Positions 11,685-24,900 of a stretch of DNA of 64,000 nt are shown here, one piece after another (the stretch's first letter is position 1; each line of letters opens with the position of its first letter). The DNA lies in the NCBI GenBank assembly GCA_031002005.1, contig CM061920.1:108497447-108561446 (forward strand). The letters are read 5' to 3'. The position numbers were made by a program, and so were the translations under genes. A model generated the notes under the pieces. It ran no database searches. It saw only the letters and a program-made list of their open reading frames with translations, and was not told the origin of the DNA. This stretch comes from Vandiemenella viatica. Lineage: Eukaryota; Arthropoda; Insecta; Orthoptera; Morabidae.

Positions 11685-12182
11685 TCTTCTTATGGCACCA
11701 TACCCGATTTAGGGCGTGAACGATTATCATGGAAGAAGTACTCTCTGGGGAAGATGAATTGGGGTCGTTTCCAGTTGCCTTCTCCAGTGTGTGTTCGTAT
11801 GTAAATGCGGATCACTTTGATAATGTGTGTGTTCAGTACACAGTGTTGTGTTGTACGGAATGTTGTATAGATAGAGAAGGCGGAGGGTGAAACCCGGTGC
11901 CGGCTCATTCAGGCTTACACCAGAGTGCCCCGAGGTCGAATCATTACCAACAGTGCCGTATGCCTTCACTTCTTACGCAATGAGGAGAAGCTTGGATTCT
12001 ACAGTAGGACTTTCGTGCACAATCTGGTGATCTAGGAATTATGCACCATCACCTCTCCTACCCTGCCGGCCAAGTCCTGGTGACGAAATTTTTCCCTCCA
12101 TGTGGACTCGAACCAGCAACCCCCGTGTCACCACCGGACACTATCATGGTTCCGCAGTCACCTAAGCCAGCGCACAGCGAAG
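11685..12182 (-). mobile_element. Long tRNA-headed SINE, family C
   Basis: On the minus strand the element starts with a tRNA-like head (GCTGGCTTAGGTGACTGCGG) and a B box GGTTCGAGTCC. About 400 bp of body follow, including GGCACCGGGTTTCACCC, ending in ATAAGAAGAAGAG. It looks like a widespread insect SINE-like repeat; that is from memory. Confidence 0.6.
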
Positions 12183-12222
12183 AAACAAACAAATCAAGAA
12201 AGCATCAATAAACATTAAAAAC

Positions 12223-12469
12223 TTTTTTTACTTGTGGCTTTACGCCTCGTCGACGTCGAGGTCATTAGAGGCGGGATGGGACTGGGGACAAGGAACGGGA
12301 AGGAATTCGGCCATGGCCTTTTTGAAGGAAGCATCCCGGCATTCGCCTGGAGTGATTTTGGGAAACCATGTAAATCCCAAATCTGGATGCCCGGACTGGG
12401 ATTCGAACCGGTTGTCCTCCCGAATGCGAGGCAGGACAGAGCGTTAACTGCTCACCCACCACGCTCGGT
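12223..12469 (-). mobile_element. tRNA-derived SINE, family A, with 10-bp target duplication
   Basis: The head ends in the ACCACGCTCGG complement and the tail has CGTCGACGTCGAGG. CATTAAAAAC is duplicated at 12213-12222 and 12470-12479. Confidence 0.9.
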
Positions 12470-12954
12470 CATTAAAAACGAACGGCATACGAAGTAATAA
12501 GTGGGGATGTGTAAAACGCAGTGACTTTTGCTTACGCTGTTGCCCTCTCCTCCATAAAAGTTTCCAGAGAGATGTAACTGCAGTGATCTCGTTCCGGAAC
12601 ATATCTCAATTAACACGGCATGAGTGCAAATTCTATCTGTTATTGCGTCTGAAAATTCACCTGGTAAGTACGTTCGATGATGCTAACAACACTATAGTCT
12701 ACGTTTACAGGCTAACGATTATCAGTTCCTTCTCTCTCAGAATTTAATCAGTCTTCGTAAAATCGATGCTCCTTGCATGAATTTTGATAGGTGATCTGAT
12801 AAAAACGGCTGTCTGTCCTTCAATTTGCGAATATATTTTGCCTTCAGTGCTTGAAACACAATCTTTTAGCCTTTTAGTTGGTTGTTATCAATTCCTTTCA
12901 ATATGTTATATGATTTAAATTCATATTTATTAGTAATTATTTTTCATCTTAAAA

Positions 12955-13280
12955 ATAGGAATCAGCTGGATGGAGAGAGTGAGCAGCGTAGAAATGATGG
13001 TAAGGGTTGGCGAGTGCAGGAAACAGCAGCAGGTCATAAGAGAACGAAAGAATAAGTGGATGGGACACTCGGTGAGAGAGGAGTGCTTGTTAACAGACGC
13101 TTTGGAAGGACTGGTTTGTGGGAGGAGAGTGAGGGCAAGATGGAAGTACAAGATGATAGAACTTCAAGGGAAGTGGAAATCACATGGACATGAAGAAGGA
13201 GAGCATGGAGAGCTACCAAGTATAAACCTGTCTCAGGGTAGAACACTGATGACAATTTGTCTTGTTATTCACACCTAATG
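12955..13280 (+). mobile_element. Non-LTR retrotransposon, C-terminal ORF2 fragment
   Basis: The open frame at 12970-13278 contains RERKNKWMGHSVREECLLTDALEG and RARWKYKMIELQGKW, the basic segment that follows the reverse transcriptase in many insect non-LTR elements. The upstream RT is missing. Confidence 0.75.
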
Positions 13281-13539
13281 AACTAATATTGAATAAGAAG
13301 TATATGTAAGTAATACTGGAGAGAACCTCACTTGTAAACACAGAGAGAAAAGTAGACTAAACTGTAGCTTCTTCAGTATACCACCATTCCATTTATTCTA
13401 AATTTTCTTCCTCAACATCTTCAATTTTTATTCGTACATACAAGTTAAATTGTTATTTTAATATTTGTAATCTCAATAATATTATTTACAATCTCCCGAT
13501 TTCCATTTCTTCATAGCGGCTGAACGCTGAACGCAACTA

Positions 13540-13740
13540 TTTGAAGTTAGGGCCTGGCATTCGGGTGGCCCCGGGTTCGAATCCAACTTACGGTTTTTAA
13601 TGGCTTCGCGAAATTACTCCTGGTGAATGCCGTGCTGATTTCTTAAAAAGGCCTTGGGCGAATTTCTTCCCTTTCCTTGTCCCAGTCCTTTACCGCCTCT
13701 AGTGACGTCGACGTTGACGAGGAGTAAAACCATAAACAAG
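13540..13740 (+). mobile_element. tRNA-derived SINE, family A, 5' degenerate
   Basis: It has a B box GGGTTCGAATCC, the body with GAATGCCGTGCTG, and the tail GACGTCGACGTTGACGAGG. Confidence 0.82.
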
Positions 13741-15148
13741 AGAATCTGCATTTTTGTTGCTACATGACGAAAAAACATAAAAGTTTACTGATGTGGTGAT
13801 AAAGTTCCTAACTTGCTGTATAGGACCGTTTGGAGCAGAGTTTACTTTCTGTGGTTTTACAGTGAGAAATTTTCGATTAATTTATGCGCAACAATTTGAA
13901 CACTACTCTGAAACATGAAAGCAGAATCTGTGAAAATGAAGAATCTTTTGTATATAAGTCTAAGATTGATTCTAAAAACGTTTTTACAACCATACAGGTA
14001 GTGGAACTAGTGATCTATTTAAAGTTAGCTGCAGTAGCAACTAAAACCTTAAAAGCTTTTTTTTTTTTTTTTCGCCTAATCCTGCGTGTTGTATGACCCG
14101 AGGTATAGCTCATGAATCCAAGGTACAACTAAGATATAACGTAGTTATGTACCTAATGTCATATAGCACACCGGGAACTCATAACTTGTGCTCTTGAATA
14201 CTATCTAAATTTTATAAATACCATTAAAAACCGTATATAATGTAAGGTAACTTGAAATAATAAAAAAATTTTTTGAAAATATTCACGTTTATTTGAAAAA
14301 AAATAATTGTAAATGTGACCCACGGACGAACACATTCACCTATGTACGATGCTTAGGATCTGTTTTGTACACTCGAATTTTCCTGTTATTCATTAGGCAC
14401 GCGTCAAATTTTTCATTTTGGGCACAGCTAGTTAGCAGTTAAAAATATTCAGCGCCTTGTAATGGTTACCATAGGTGTTCAAACGCTTATTTTAAATTTG
14501 TCTTTGTAAAGATCAAAGATCTTCTTTTGTCGGTCCTTATAAGTGGGCTTTACAAGACCCAACCATTTCTGTTATTTGATGATTATTGATTTTTTTTTCA
14601 AGAAATTTCAGGTGTGATTTTTTCATCTGACTTGAGTCATATAAGATATTTGTTTTTAAAATAATATTTGGAATTACCTGAGACCATTGCGTTAAAATAC
14701 ATAAAAATCGGTATTGTGTTTCAGTTACTGATGACTATAATTTACTATCTTCAGTTTATTTCGTTTCCATCACACTGTTTGATGGGTATCATCGCACTTA
14801 TTGTTTCTGTTACAACAGTCGTGTTAAATTTTGACTTGACAGTGCAGAGTGCGTTCATTTGAACTCTTATCTTCTACTACTTCCTTACGTTGTCTTCATA
14901 CAAAGAAAAAAAATTTTGTGCTGGATGATGAAATTGTTAGGTAATCAACCAAGCCATCACCAGCAAAACAGAGCTGGGTACAGTACTTTAGTGATCACAA
15001 CCTTGTATTTTACTTATACGTGTCCATTACACCACTTTAATACACTTTGACGAAATAAACTTAACATACAGTGAAACAATATTACAATACACAATTATTC
15101 CAACAAATTGACCAGTTATATATCGTGGAGATCATAACTGGTAGTCAC
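13741..15148. other. Intergenic AT-rich desert
   Basis: Contains a hydrophobic 64-codon frame at 14668-14862 without support and T/A runs. No repeats recognised. Confidence 0.55.
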
Positions 15149-15460
15149 TTATATTCCGTAAGAGGACCAGTATGCAGCAGCCTGGATGGCCTTGTCATTC
15201 GCTATGAACAAGTCGTCGATTGTACAATGCTCTTCTAGTTTGTTGGAGATCTGCAGGTGTTGCAGAACCTGTACTTCCCCGCATTCAGATTTTCTTTGCA
15301 TCGAGGTACACTGTTCCTGTTCTAAGTCATGTACGAAAGATTGATGCACGAAGTTTCTTAAATTTAGCCTCGAGGGTTGTAATTCGCTTCCAAACATTGG
15401 ATGCCTGGGAACTGCCTCCTGTTTCGGTTTTCAGTTCGAGTAGCTGCCCTCCTTCTGATG
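15149..15460 (-). mobile_element. Non-LTR retrotransposon, extreme C-terminal fragment
   Basis: The frame at 15149-15397 ends with ECGEVQVLQHL...CTIDDLFIANDKAIQAAAYW. It lines up with CECGEDQTMNHML...EDLFQATHNAIEVARYW at 41.5 kb, the terminal cysteine region of a non-LTR ORF2. Confidence 0.65.
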
Positions 15461-15635
15461 TCTGCGGGGGGGGGGGGGGCTTTGCCCACAAACTTATAGT
15501 TTTGGTTTATAGGAATAGCATAGCATATTATTTTCTTCTGAACAGAAATAATCTCTCATCATGATCCTCCATTCAGTTATCAGTTTTGTGAAATTTGTAT
15601 GGCAATAGAACACATAAGTTTTGAATTGACCGTCT

Positions 15636-16310
15636 TTTATAGTGGATCTATCTCAAAAACGCTTTTATGTATGAACTTGAAATATTTCCTTAATATCAAA
15701 TATATCACGTATTTAAACGACAAAATATATGGCGACTCAGGAGGAATGGTAGATATTGAAGGAGGTGGTAGTATGAACAATTTTGAGAATTTTTTTTTAT
15801 ATAAACATGTGTCCGATTTCCATTCGTTTTGAAGATACAGGTCCTGGAATGTTACGCATAAAATAAACCTCAGAAAACGATCAAGAGCACACAATCAACT
15901 TACTAAAATACAAAGAAAAAGTAAACACATGAGACGAATAATTCGTTCGCATTGTAAATATTGCTACCTTAATAAAAGCACACCAGGACGTACTTACAAG
16001 TTCTATACGTACTGTTGCGAAGAGAGCTGCAAAGTGCATTGAAGTGGACGGTGTGATTTTCGAACAATTGATTTAAACTTTTGTAAAATAATGTATGCGT
16101 GCGTTTTTACATGAATAACGTACTTTAATAAGTTATTTGTTTGCTCATAATCATTTTCTGAGGTTTATTTTATGCATAACATTCTAACACCTGTATCACC
16201 AAAACGAATGGAAATCTGACAAATGTTTGTATGAAATTTTTTACTCAGTATTGTTCATACTACCACCTCCTCCAATATCTACCATTACTACTGAATAATC
16301 CACTATATAA
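15636..16310. repeat. Inverted-repeat element with about 170-bp arms
   Basis: 15740-15890 and 16145-16310 are reverse complements at roughly 80 percent identity (shared GGTAGATATTG, AGGTGGTAGTATGAACAAT, CCATTCGTTTT). The left arm extends to about 15636 with about 75 bp absent on the right. Confidence 0.75.
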
Positions 16311-17124
16311 AGAAAATAAGGATTTAATTTGAGTTCACTTTACAATATATTGATATAAATTTGCTTAAAATGCAGTAAATTCGTAGAGGGCCACATTTTA
16401 AAGTGCCTGTAATAATTGTCATTGTAGTAGAATGATACCATTAGCAGCGCACGCGGGCTTGGAGACGCGTGGAGCGAGGTGTCAGCCACTGAATCGGGTG
16501 CCAAGCGACTCCCGTCCGGCTTTCAACATGCGAGATATTACAGAACCAAACCCTAACCCCACGAGACTCGACTTACACCTGGCCGGTGCTTTTAATCGTG
16601 GGACCACTCCAGCAGTAGTGTTCAGTGTCACGTAGGAGCAAACACTGCAACGCTTAAGGTTAATGGAGATGAAGTTATCTGTACCGATTCCCCAATGATA
16701 TACCAAACCTCGTGTGCGTGTCTACATGGCCTTTCATTAACCCTACTCTTCCTTCAAAGAAATAATGTAATCATACGATGAAGTCATCACTGGGCTGTAG
16801 CTGCATTACAGTACATTTCTCTCAGATACAGACCTCCCAAGATGAGGCAATAACATGTAGTGATTGTGAAAAGACGCGTTTGAGGTATGCGAAGCAGAGC
16901 TGTGATAGCTAGAATAAAGCAGTATATTTCTACGTACGTTCCCGGGTATTTGATTCATTCATTCGTAGTAGAACAAGCGCCGTGAGGCGCACGTTGCTAA
17001 TCTCAGAGCGTCGTGCTCAGTGAGCGGCTCTGACATAGGCCACTCGACTGCCCGCATAAGAGATATTCGAGGATAAGGAAACCAGTCATAGAAACTCCTG
17101 GTACGTCATATTCTCAGAGCTGTG
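16311..17124. other. Intergenic, mixed composition
   Basis: A mildly GC-rich patch (16435-16640) with a short plus frame has no family or splice support. Nothing else seen. Confidence 0.5.
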
Positions 17125-17265
17125 TTTTCTCAAAAAAGGCCTTGGAGTGATTTCGGGAAGCCATGGGAAACCGAAATCTAGATGGACGAACTGGGATTCG
17201 ACCTGCGTCCTCCCGAAAGCGATACCAGAGTGTTATTGATCAACCACCAAGCCCGTTGTGTCTGG
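17125..17265 (-). mobile_element. tRNA-derived SINE, family A, fragment
   Basis: The body GGAGTGATTTCGGGAAGCC and head complement GGGATTCGACCTGCGTCCTC are present. The 3' tail is missing. Confidence 0.78.
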
Positions 17266-17494
17266 TTGTATGTGGTTTCCAATTTTTAGTAAGGTATCAG
17301 TATTACAGATTTTCTTGTAGTTTATATTAATACCTACTCGGCGTAAAAATTTGAATTATTAGTAGGCCTAGACATGTTAGAAGAAAGAACTAAACTAGCA
17401 CTGTAAGTAACTATTAAAAACAAGCGTGTGACTGTTAAAAATCTAAGCACATGTGAAATAGATATTCAAACTACTTATTTCGAAATTCTTTTAC

Positions 17495-17815
17495 AGTGGG
17501 AACACAGTGGGAGGAGGGTGAAGAGAATCATGGGAGTGTATTAGGCGTATATTGGTTATGAGGCGAACCGTGACCACAAGCTGGCACTCCGTTTCAGGCA
17601 CAAGGACGTGGGAAGATTTTCTTTCGTTAGTAAGGGGTCAGGGATTGGAGTAAGTTACCGACAGAAATGATGAATAATCTATCAAAAACGTTGAAATAAT
17701 TTAAATTTGTTGAGTTCCAAAGGAAGTGGAAACAGAAAAGGGGAAAATTGGGAGCGTAGGGAAATTGCCACAGTCGCGTGTGCTCCATCGCAATCAAATT
17801 AAATTAAATGAACAT
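17495..17815 (+). repeat. Unclassified interspersed repeat, copy 1
   Basis: It shares blocks with 55655-55960: GACCACAAGCTGGCACTCC, GTGGGAAGATTTTCTTT, GATGATGAATAAT-type and AAATTTGTTGAG. No frame or ends recognised. Confidence 0.6.
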
Positions 17816-19199
17816 TACACTAGTTTTCTTGTTCCAAATCTTACAGCATTTGTAGTCATTACGCAAAACTGATGACTTTCAATCATCCCATTATTGTTCA
17901 TATTATCTGTATTGTTTATTAAACAAATCTTCACTTCAGATAATCCTGTGTAATGTTAAAGACCTACAAAATGAATGTAACTGCAAATTAAAAAAAAAAA
18001 AATGGGTAGTGAAGTTAGCCGAATGCAGAGTTTATGACTGCACATTTTTATTTTGAATTTCCTACAGATGTTCTAAGCGGACATGTAAAACGGCGGATAC
18101 CGAAAGAAAATAAAATTGTTACAATGTCCCTAGAAATAAATATTTGACAAACTTTTTAAAATCAAATCATAAACATATACAGATTTGATCCAATTTTCCA
18201 TGTTTTCTTACTTCTGGCTAATCTTAGCAATTCCACAGATCCATTAAAATTCATCATCTATTCGCTTAACGTAATCTAATTTTTTTGTTCGTGAACCAAT
18301 CTTCAGATCAACTTTGTTTCGTATTAAAAAAGTAAACGAACGAGCATGTCTGAACCAATATTCTATTCCTATTTTTTGTGTGATTCTTTCATGAACTTAT
18401 TTATTTATATATGGTTTAAAACTGTTCATATTTCATATTTTAAGTGTTTAGGTGCAGTATGTGGAATTTATTTACATGCAGTAGAAGCTAGTTTACCGTT
18501 GAATAATGCAGCTAAAATACAATTTTCACTTCTATCATAACGTTGACGATACAAGTAAAAAGATATAGTGTTACTTATAAAACAAGTGAAAGATTATCCG
18601 ATATACCTTACCTATAGCTCCGTGCGAAAAAAAAAACTTTAAACTAAGGGGAATGTTCAGTAGAACGATAGCAACGTTATTATGAATCACAGGCATACAG
18701 TACTGTTAAAGCATGTAGCACAACAATCGTGAGAATACCACGATCGCATGAAGCGAACTGCTGGTAATAAATATAAGGAGCCAACCCTTCAGTGGACAGA
18801 GTCAACCTTAAGGTCACATGTCTTGAGTTACATTCCTGGGACAGACATTTATCAAGTTAGTCTACCCGAGACACCAGAGACCACATCAATAGGACGAAGC
18901 TCGGAAGTGGAATTAAGAATTTGGTAGACAATAGTATCGAAGAAACATTCCGAGATTTTCTAAGTACGCCAGACTTTTCATTGAGAAATTAATTGCATAC
19001 GATGGTACCAGCGGTTTCCACGGCCGATGACCTTTGAAATATTTTCTGCCACGTATATGTATGAACATGTTACTAATCTTTAGTTCCAATCCCATAACTT
19101 TCTCAGTTTCAGCGAAGGTGATTGAATTCTGTAGGTGGAAACTCTGCTGCCTGTGGAAGGAAAGCATGTTATTAATTCTCGTCGGTGAAAAGATAATCT
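17816..19199. other. Intergenic AT-rich desert
   Basis: Short frames only (for example 18346-18540). No SINE or RT motifs seen. Confidence 0.55.
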
Positions 19200-19450
19200 A
19201 ATCCTAGGCCAGGGCAGCAGATCTGTCAAAGTAACCAGCGGCTGGCTCCGAACAGCTGGGAGCACACCCAGCTGGCGTGACTTTAATGGGTCCTCTGTGC
19301 AATCTGCCAGGGGCTGTGTTCCTAACGTCTTCTCTGTCGTAATGCTTCAGCTGCGACGAAACCCCTGAGGGCCCGACTCACCGGAGCGACACATCTGACA
19401 GCTGATATCTAACATAGCTTCGATCACACGCGCGCACCTACCCACGACCA
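19200..19450. promoter_or_regulatory. GC-rich block with several CAGCTG E-boxes
   Basis: Within about 200 bp there are at least four CAGCTG hexamers (AACAGCTGGG, CCCAGCTGGC, TTCAGCTGCG, GACAGCTGAT) in a GC-rich patch amid AT-rich DNA, with no open frame or recognised repeat. This could be an enhancer or an unannotated repeat. Confidence 0.25.
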
Positions 19451-20489
19451 GTAATCGACCGAGGTTAAGATTACATTATGCAAATACCTGAATGCTAATT
19501 TTTAAATAATTCATAATCCATGAAAATTTATAATTTTCGTACATTTATAAGTCAGTAAAATCCGCTTATTAATTAATTTACAAAGCCAACTTTTTAATAG
19601 TAAATCTAATTAACAGTGTAAGTAATAGTTTAAATAATCTACTCAATTAATAATCAACTTAGCACCGCTGCCTCTGTAAATGAATCTTCACTTACAAGGG
19701 CGCTGGAACTCTGAGCCTACTAAAGACAGGATGTCGGGTTCTAGCTCCACTATAGTTACGCTTATTTCAATACCTGTGAATTAAATAATTCTGAACTCTG
19801 ATGAAAATGCAACATCGGTAGTAACTCGTCATACCATAAGGTGTTTTATACGTTAAACTAAAGAAACCTCCCTCCCCACTTACAGTGTATGGCATTAGGG
19901 AATACAGTGTGATGTAAAATTAGCCTTCATCTGATCTAGCCTCAGATTCAAGCTCCTGAATGTATTTGTTTCTTAAGTAATACGAGAGTGTTTAAAATGT
20001 GATGTGGAGGATAGAAAGCATAGGAAGAAATTTATCAAAAATTTTATCACCAATTGATACAAATAAATACAATCTTCACGAAATACTTTTTTTATTTTTA
20101 ATTGGCGTTACCATATGGAGTGATCAGTATAACCATCAACCACCAAGGCCGATAACTTTTCACCTTGCACTTCTAAATTTTTAAAATCTTCTATTCGTAT
20201 CTCACTATTAGTGACAGTATTTTTAGGGATTTTTTTTTTATTATTATCAAATCAAGCTCCACTTTCATATTGAAGTGTCACGCTAATTGCGACATCAGAA
20301 AATGTTTAATTAATTTAATTTATTAAAAACTTATCAATTATTAATATTTATCATGAGGGATGTGAATTGATCATCAAGGCACCAATTTAAAATTACTATT
20401 TATTAGATCACTTATATGGATGTATCAATTAATTAGACGTGATTAAGAGATGTGATTTGTTATTGGAAACTGTCCGGCATACATTGTTG

Positions 20490-21124
20490 TTCATCAGGGT
20501 CGTTACTGGGCTAGTGGACGCGGTAGGTGAATGCACTCAACACACACAATAGCGTTTGTTGCTCCTGTGACGGCAGCTGCGGGCAGGTCCGTGGTGGGGC
20601 TTCTTACGACACGACTGCGGGAAGTGGTCTCATCAGCTCACGGGTGGCGTCGTGTTCGCCTCACGTTCGACGCAGCACAGACGTAGAGTGACCCCTCAAG
20701 CAGCTAGGACGGGCAGATGTCGACGCAGTCTGGCGACGAACCTGCTCCTTGCAGATACGGACTGGAAAAACTCTTCCAGCAGAAGTGCGAACTCACACTC
20801 GCACTCGCGTATTCTTCCAACGTCCGTGCGTACAGCCACCAGGTGCACACCCGAGTGTCCTCCAAGCGAGTCCCCACGCCACCCTTCCGCCCAGCGGTCC
20901 AGTGGATTAGGGGAAATACGAGGGGTAGCCACATTCCTGTGGGCGACAGCTACCTGTCCTGTCTGGCTCCTAGCAAACTTACGTGGCTGCAACATCACAC
21001 GGCTGTAATGTGTCATTACAATATAATAGTAAAAACAATGGGAAAAGTAAGAACTGTGCCAAAAAAAACCATGCCCAAGCCAGGTTTATATCCAACGAGT
21101 AATAGAACAAAAATTCATCTTTAG
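20490..21124 (+). other. GC-rich block with overlapping open frames, unrecognised
   Basis: About 500 bp (20490-21000) is sharply GC-richer than the flanks and free of known repeats. A 135-codon plus-strand frame starts at 20717 (MSTQSGDEPAPCRYGLEKLF...), and a 106-codon minus-strand frame overlaps it (20696-21016). Frames also stay open in other registers, as expected from high GC alone, so I do not choose one. A GTAAGT donor-like site on the minus strand lies near 20980. It could be an exon of an unseen gene, a non-coding RNA exon or a CpG-rich regulatory block. Confidence 0.25.
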
Positions 21125-21782
21125 TGATTGTTGAATAAGCATGCCTTCAAAAATCATTTTATTAATTTTATTCTTTGATCTCTTGAAGTGGAAGTATTGT
21201 ATCTGTTGCTCGTATAGAGCAAAACATATTATAGTATCTATAAGTTCAAGAGTCATGTGAAACCGTTGTGTTTCCTCCGCATTTCCTGCGTGTTGCGTCT
21301 GTAGTTCTTCCTGTAATAACTTATTGTGTAGGACATAACAAAAATAAAAGGATATTGAGTTAGTAAAAATGAAAATTTCAGGCATGCTCATGATTATTTA
21401 TCCCCATCTGACAATATTTTCATTTTCCTAAATGGATTTTAAAAATGCATACATTAGGACGTATCCAAAGAAACTTTTTTTAATAACTGTAGAGAAATTT
21501 GGTAAATATACCCGATTTTTTTCTATTACATTTGCCTAGTAATCAACGAAACCTTTGTACAATTTATAACTATTTTATCACAAGGATTAATGACAGGTAG
21601 AACAATCGGTTTCAAGATGGTCACGTAATTGTCATCAAAGTTTTTGCTTGGCAGTTCATAGCCATTTATTACTACTCATTACACAGTTCTATTTACAAAA
21701 CAGCTGAAACATGGATTTTGCTAGTAGAACGAGAAGTCAGATTCTGTGCAGCAGACTGTCTCTGTTCCGTGCATTGTCACAG

Positions 21783-21950
21783 CACAGAACGTGGTGCGTG
21801 AGTAATACAGCTCTGGCCTCGCATTCTGGATGATGCGGGTTCGAATCCCAACCAGCCGTCAAGACATATTCCGCCCCGTTCCTTATCTTTAGTGCTTTCC
21901 TGCTTATGATGATATTGATGTCGACGAGAGTAAGACCATATGCATAAGGG
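21783..21950 (+). mobile_element. tRNA-derived SINE, family A, internally deleted
   Basis: The head contains TCTGGCCTCGCATTCTGG and GGTTCGAATCCC, then skips to CCCGTTCCTTATC and a GATGTCGACGAGAG tail. Confidence 0.8.
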
Positions 21951-24900
21951 TCTTTGTGACTACGGCGAAAAATGTTTCGCAATCGTATGTCTCAGTTATC
22001 AGTGAACATAAATTATGAACTTAGCTCCTCAATTTTGTGTAGTTTTATTTCTGAACCGTATTTTTTTTAATGATTATGTCAGTAATAAAATAATTTATAT
22101 GGCATTTTAGAAAAGAGTTAAAGATTCTGGAAATAACAATTATAAGTGTCATAACATTTTAACGAATTACAATCAGCTTTTAGTATGCTAAACGGTCGTA
22201 CCACTGATCGATTAGAAACAACATATTCATAGAAATTCATATTTATCAATTTATACTTACTTTTATACTGAAGGGAGATTTTATATATATTATTTTTTCA
22301 TCTGCTAGTTTTAATCTTCAACAAAAAAAGTTCTAAAAATTTCGTGTTTATCTACACGAATCAACTGCATGTTCGCGTAATAACAGTGTACTGCAAGGCA
22401 AAAAACGAGTTTTAGTGAGGTTATTGGGTTATAATTATCTCATACTTCTAATCCTGAATCTGTTAAATTAGGTGATCCGGAAATTATTTAAGTTGTTACG
22501 TCTATGATATTCTTCAAAGCCAATTTTTTGTTTTAAATACGAATTCCTGTTTAGCAGCCTTCAAATTCGTGAAAGTCATAAAATAAAAACAGCCTTGTTA
22601 TTAAGTAACGTCTATTTATTTGTTTACCATCAATTGGTTTGTTTGCATTTTTTTTACAGATAGTATATGTATACTACTTCTAACCTCCAATATCATAAAG
22701 TAATAATATCATTATCATGGGCAAAGCGGTAAACATTCGCCCTTCATTCTTCCATATGTAACACTGGTATAGAAGAGGAATGCAAACCTAGTAACAAAAT
22801 GAGCTGTTATTTCGTACAAAGCAAACTGCACGCCTCAAGTAACTCGTGGAAATAAGCCAGCTTGTGGGAGGAAGGAACTAAATTGCCGTGCTTTGGACTT
22901 CACAATTTGGAATAATTAGCGGTTACACAGAAGACTCAAAGTCTTAGCGTCTGCTTCTCTATATAAATGCAGACAGCGACAAAGTTACCGGAGATCACTC
23001 AAAGACATGTTTTTTCGTCTGAATTTAATTTTCCGTTTTGTCACCACTGCATCAAAATTGAAACAAGAAACACTTAAATGCTGCACTTTAAAGAGTATAA
23101 TAAAATCCCATCTAAGAACTATATCAGTAAAACTTTGCAATATCACAGACGTAATCATTATCAAACACTGATTCGGTGTTCACAGCTTCTGTTTTGATTT
23201 GTAGAGTATAAGTATCCCATAACAATTCTCATTTGTCCTTCATTTTTATAATGTGACTACTGATCAGATAGACCAGGGTTCGAATCTAAGTACCAACCAA
23301 TGATTTATTGTCCTCGTTTACCTAAGCGAAACAAAAAATTAAACAAACTGATCTGCATTCGTACAAGAGTCTCAATAACTGATCTTATACAGTTTCATTC
23401 ACAATATTACTTTTTAACCAAAATAAGAATAATACAAAGGGAATTTTTTACTATTTCTCGAAGCGCTATTGAAAAAACGGGTAAATTTTGATTTTGACAC
23501 TGTAGAGATAGAGCTAAATTTATTTATGGTAACAAATAATATTGTTGTTTAATAAATGAATTCATAGAATAAGAAAAATGTATGATTTTCAATTCATTTT
23601 CGTATAAATTTGCATCGATTAAATTAGATAGAGCGTGTCAAATGTAGTTACACATTATGAAATTCTGTAATCTTTGCAAGTAGTAATCTACCCCAGAGTC
23701 CACGAAATTATTTTTCAGAAGTTAAGAGACAGTGTTTTCTTAGAATAGCTACGTTGAAATTTTATAGAGGTGTTAAATGGGAAGCAGTCTGGTACTGAGG
23801 TGTGGAAGGAGCAGGTTTTACATCACATAAAGAAAGTAGTTACCTAAGCTGCTTTTTATCCAGCTTGCCAGAAACCACACTACTCTGAAATAATTAGAAT
23901 TTTACTACCCTGCGGGTTCTTTCACATTTCACCAACTGAGTAGAATCGCGTCAATTGATGGAGCGTTGTTGAACAGAGCTAGCAGTATGCCCTACGTCAG
24001 AGCTGTCTCGCAAAAGTATAGCATCACATTAGGCAATTCCTTAACCTATCAGTATTTGGTTAATTGTTAGAAACCGTATAACTAAACCAAACATGCACAT
24101 AAGTGAAATTATCCTATGTAATTTAATCAGTTGTCGCCTTCTGCAACTCATTTACAGAGAACCACGTACCATTTCAATAGCTATAACTGACACAATGTCC
24201 TTGGATTTATTACTCCCAAAAATCTTATAGCAGAACTTGATGATTTAAGTAATTTCTATGCATAAGAAGATTTTTTTTTCAGTGAGGGATTTCATGGTCG
24301 ATTAATGATTGATAAGCAACATATACCGGATCTCTTGTTTCTAAATCAATAACATTGGATTTTACCATGGTTAGAATGTTACTGAGATACCTAGTTCAGA
24401 TTTAGAAAGCGAATACGGAGCCTTCTCATTAGGAGTAGACTTATTTATGACACACCGATCCAGTAAGGGAATGTTCCTCCCAATTGTCCTATGTCCTTTG
24501 ACATTTAAACAGCATAATTGCCTTATAAATATTTCATATTGCCGTCATATAATTCTTATTAGGTTATTTCTACTTCATTTGTTATTTATCCTGCAATAAA
24601 TGCTATAAGTTTGAAACATCTCATTCATTATGGACAATCAGTGCTCGGCGAACAGGAAAATATTAAAAATAAATATATGAGTAATGTAGTTACTATCACT
24701 ATGCATTATTCGCCGAATCGTTCTTTTCCTGTGTGAACGGAAAAACGATAAAGGTGAATTCGTTGTATATGAAACAAAGAGTTGAATGTGGACCGCTGGT
24801 AGGGCTTAGATAATAGCCAATGAAGCACAAATCGTACATTGTTCTTCATTTTTTCTCCTCATTAATAGCAATGGCTTTAAGAAACAAGTTTGTCACGAAT

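Noticed and set aside
14668..14862. Hydrophobic 64-codon ORF
   Set aside because: AT-rich DNA yields Phe/Leu/Ile-rich frames by chance; no splice or family support.
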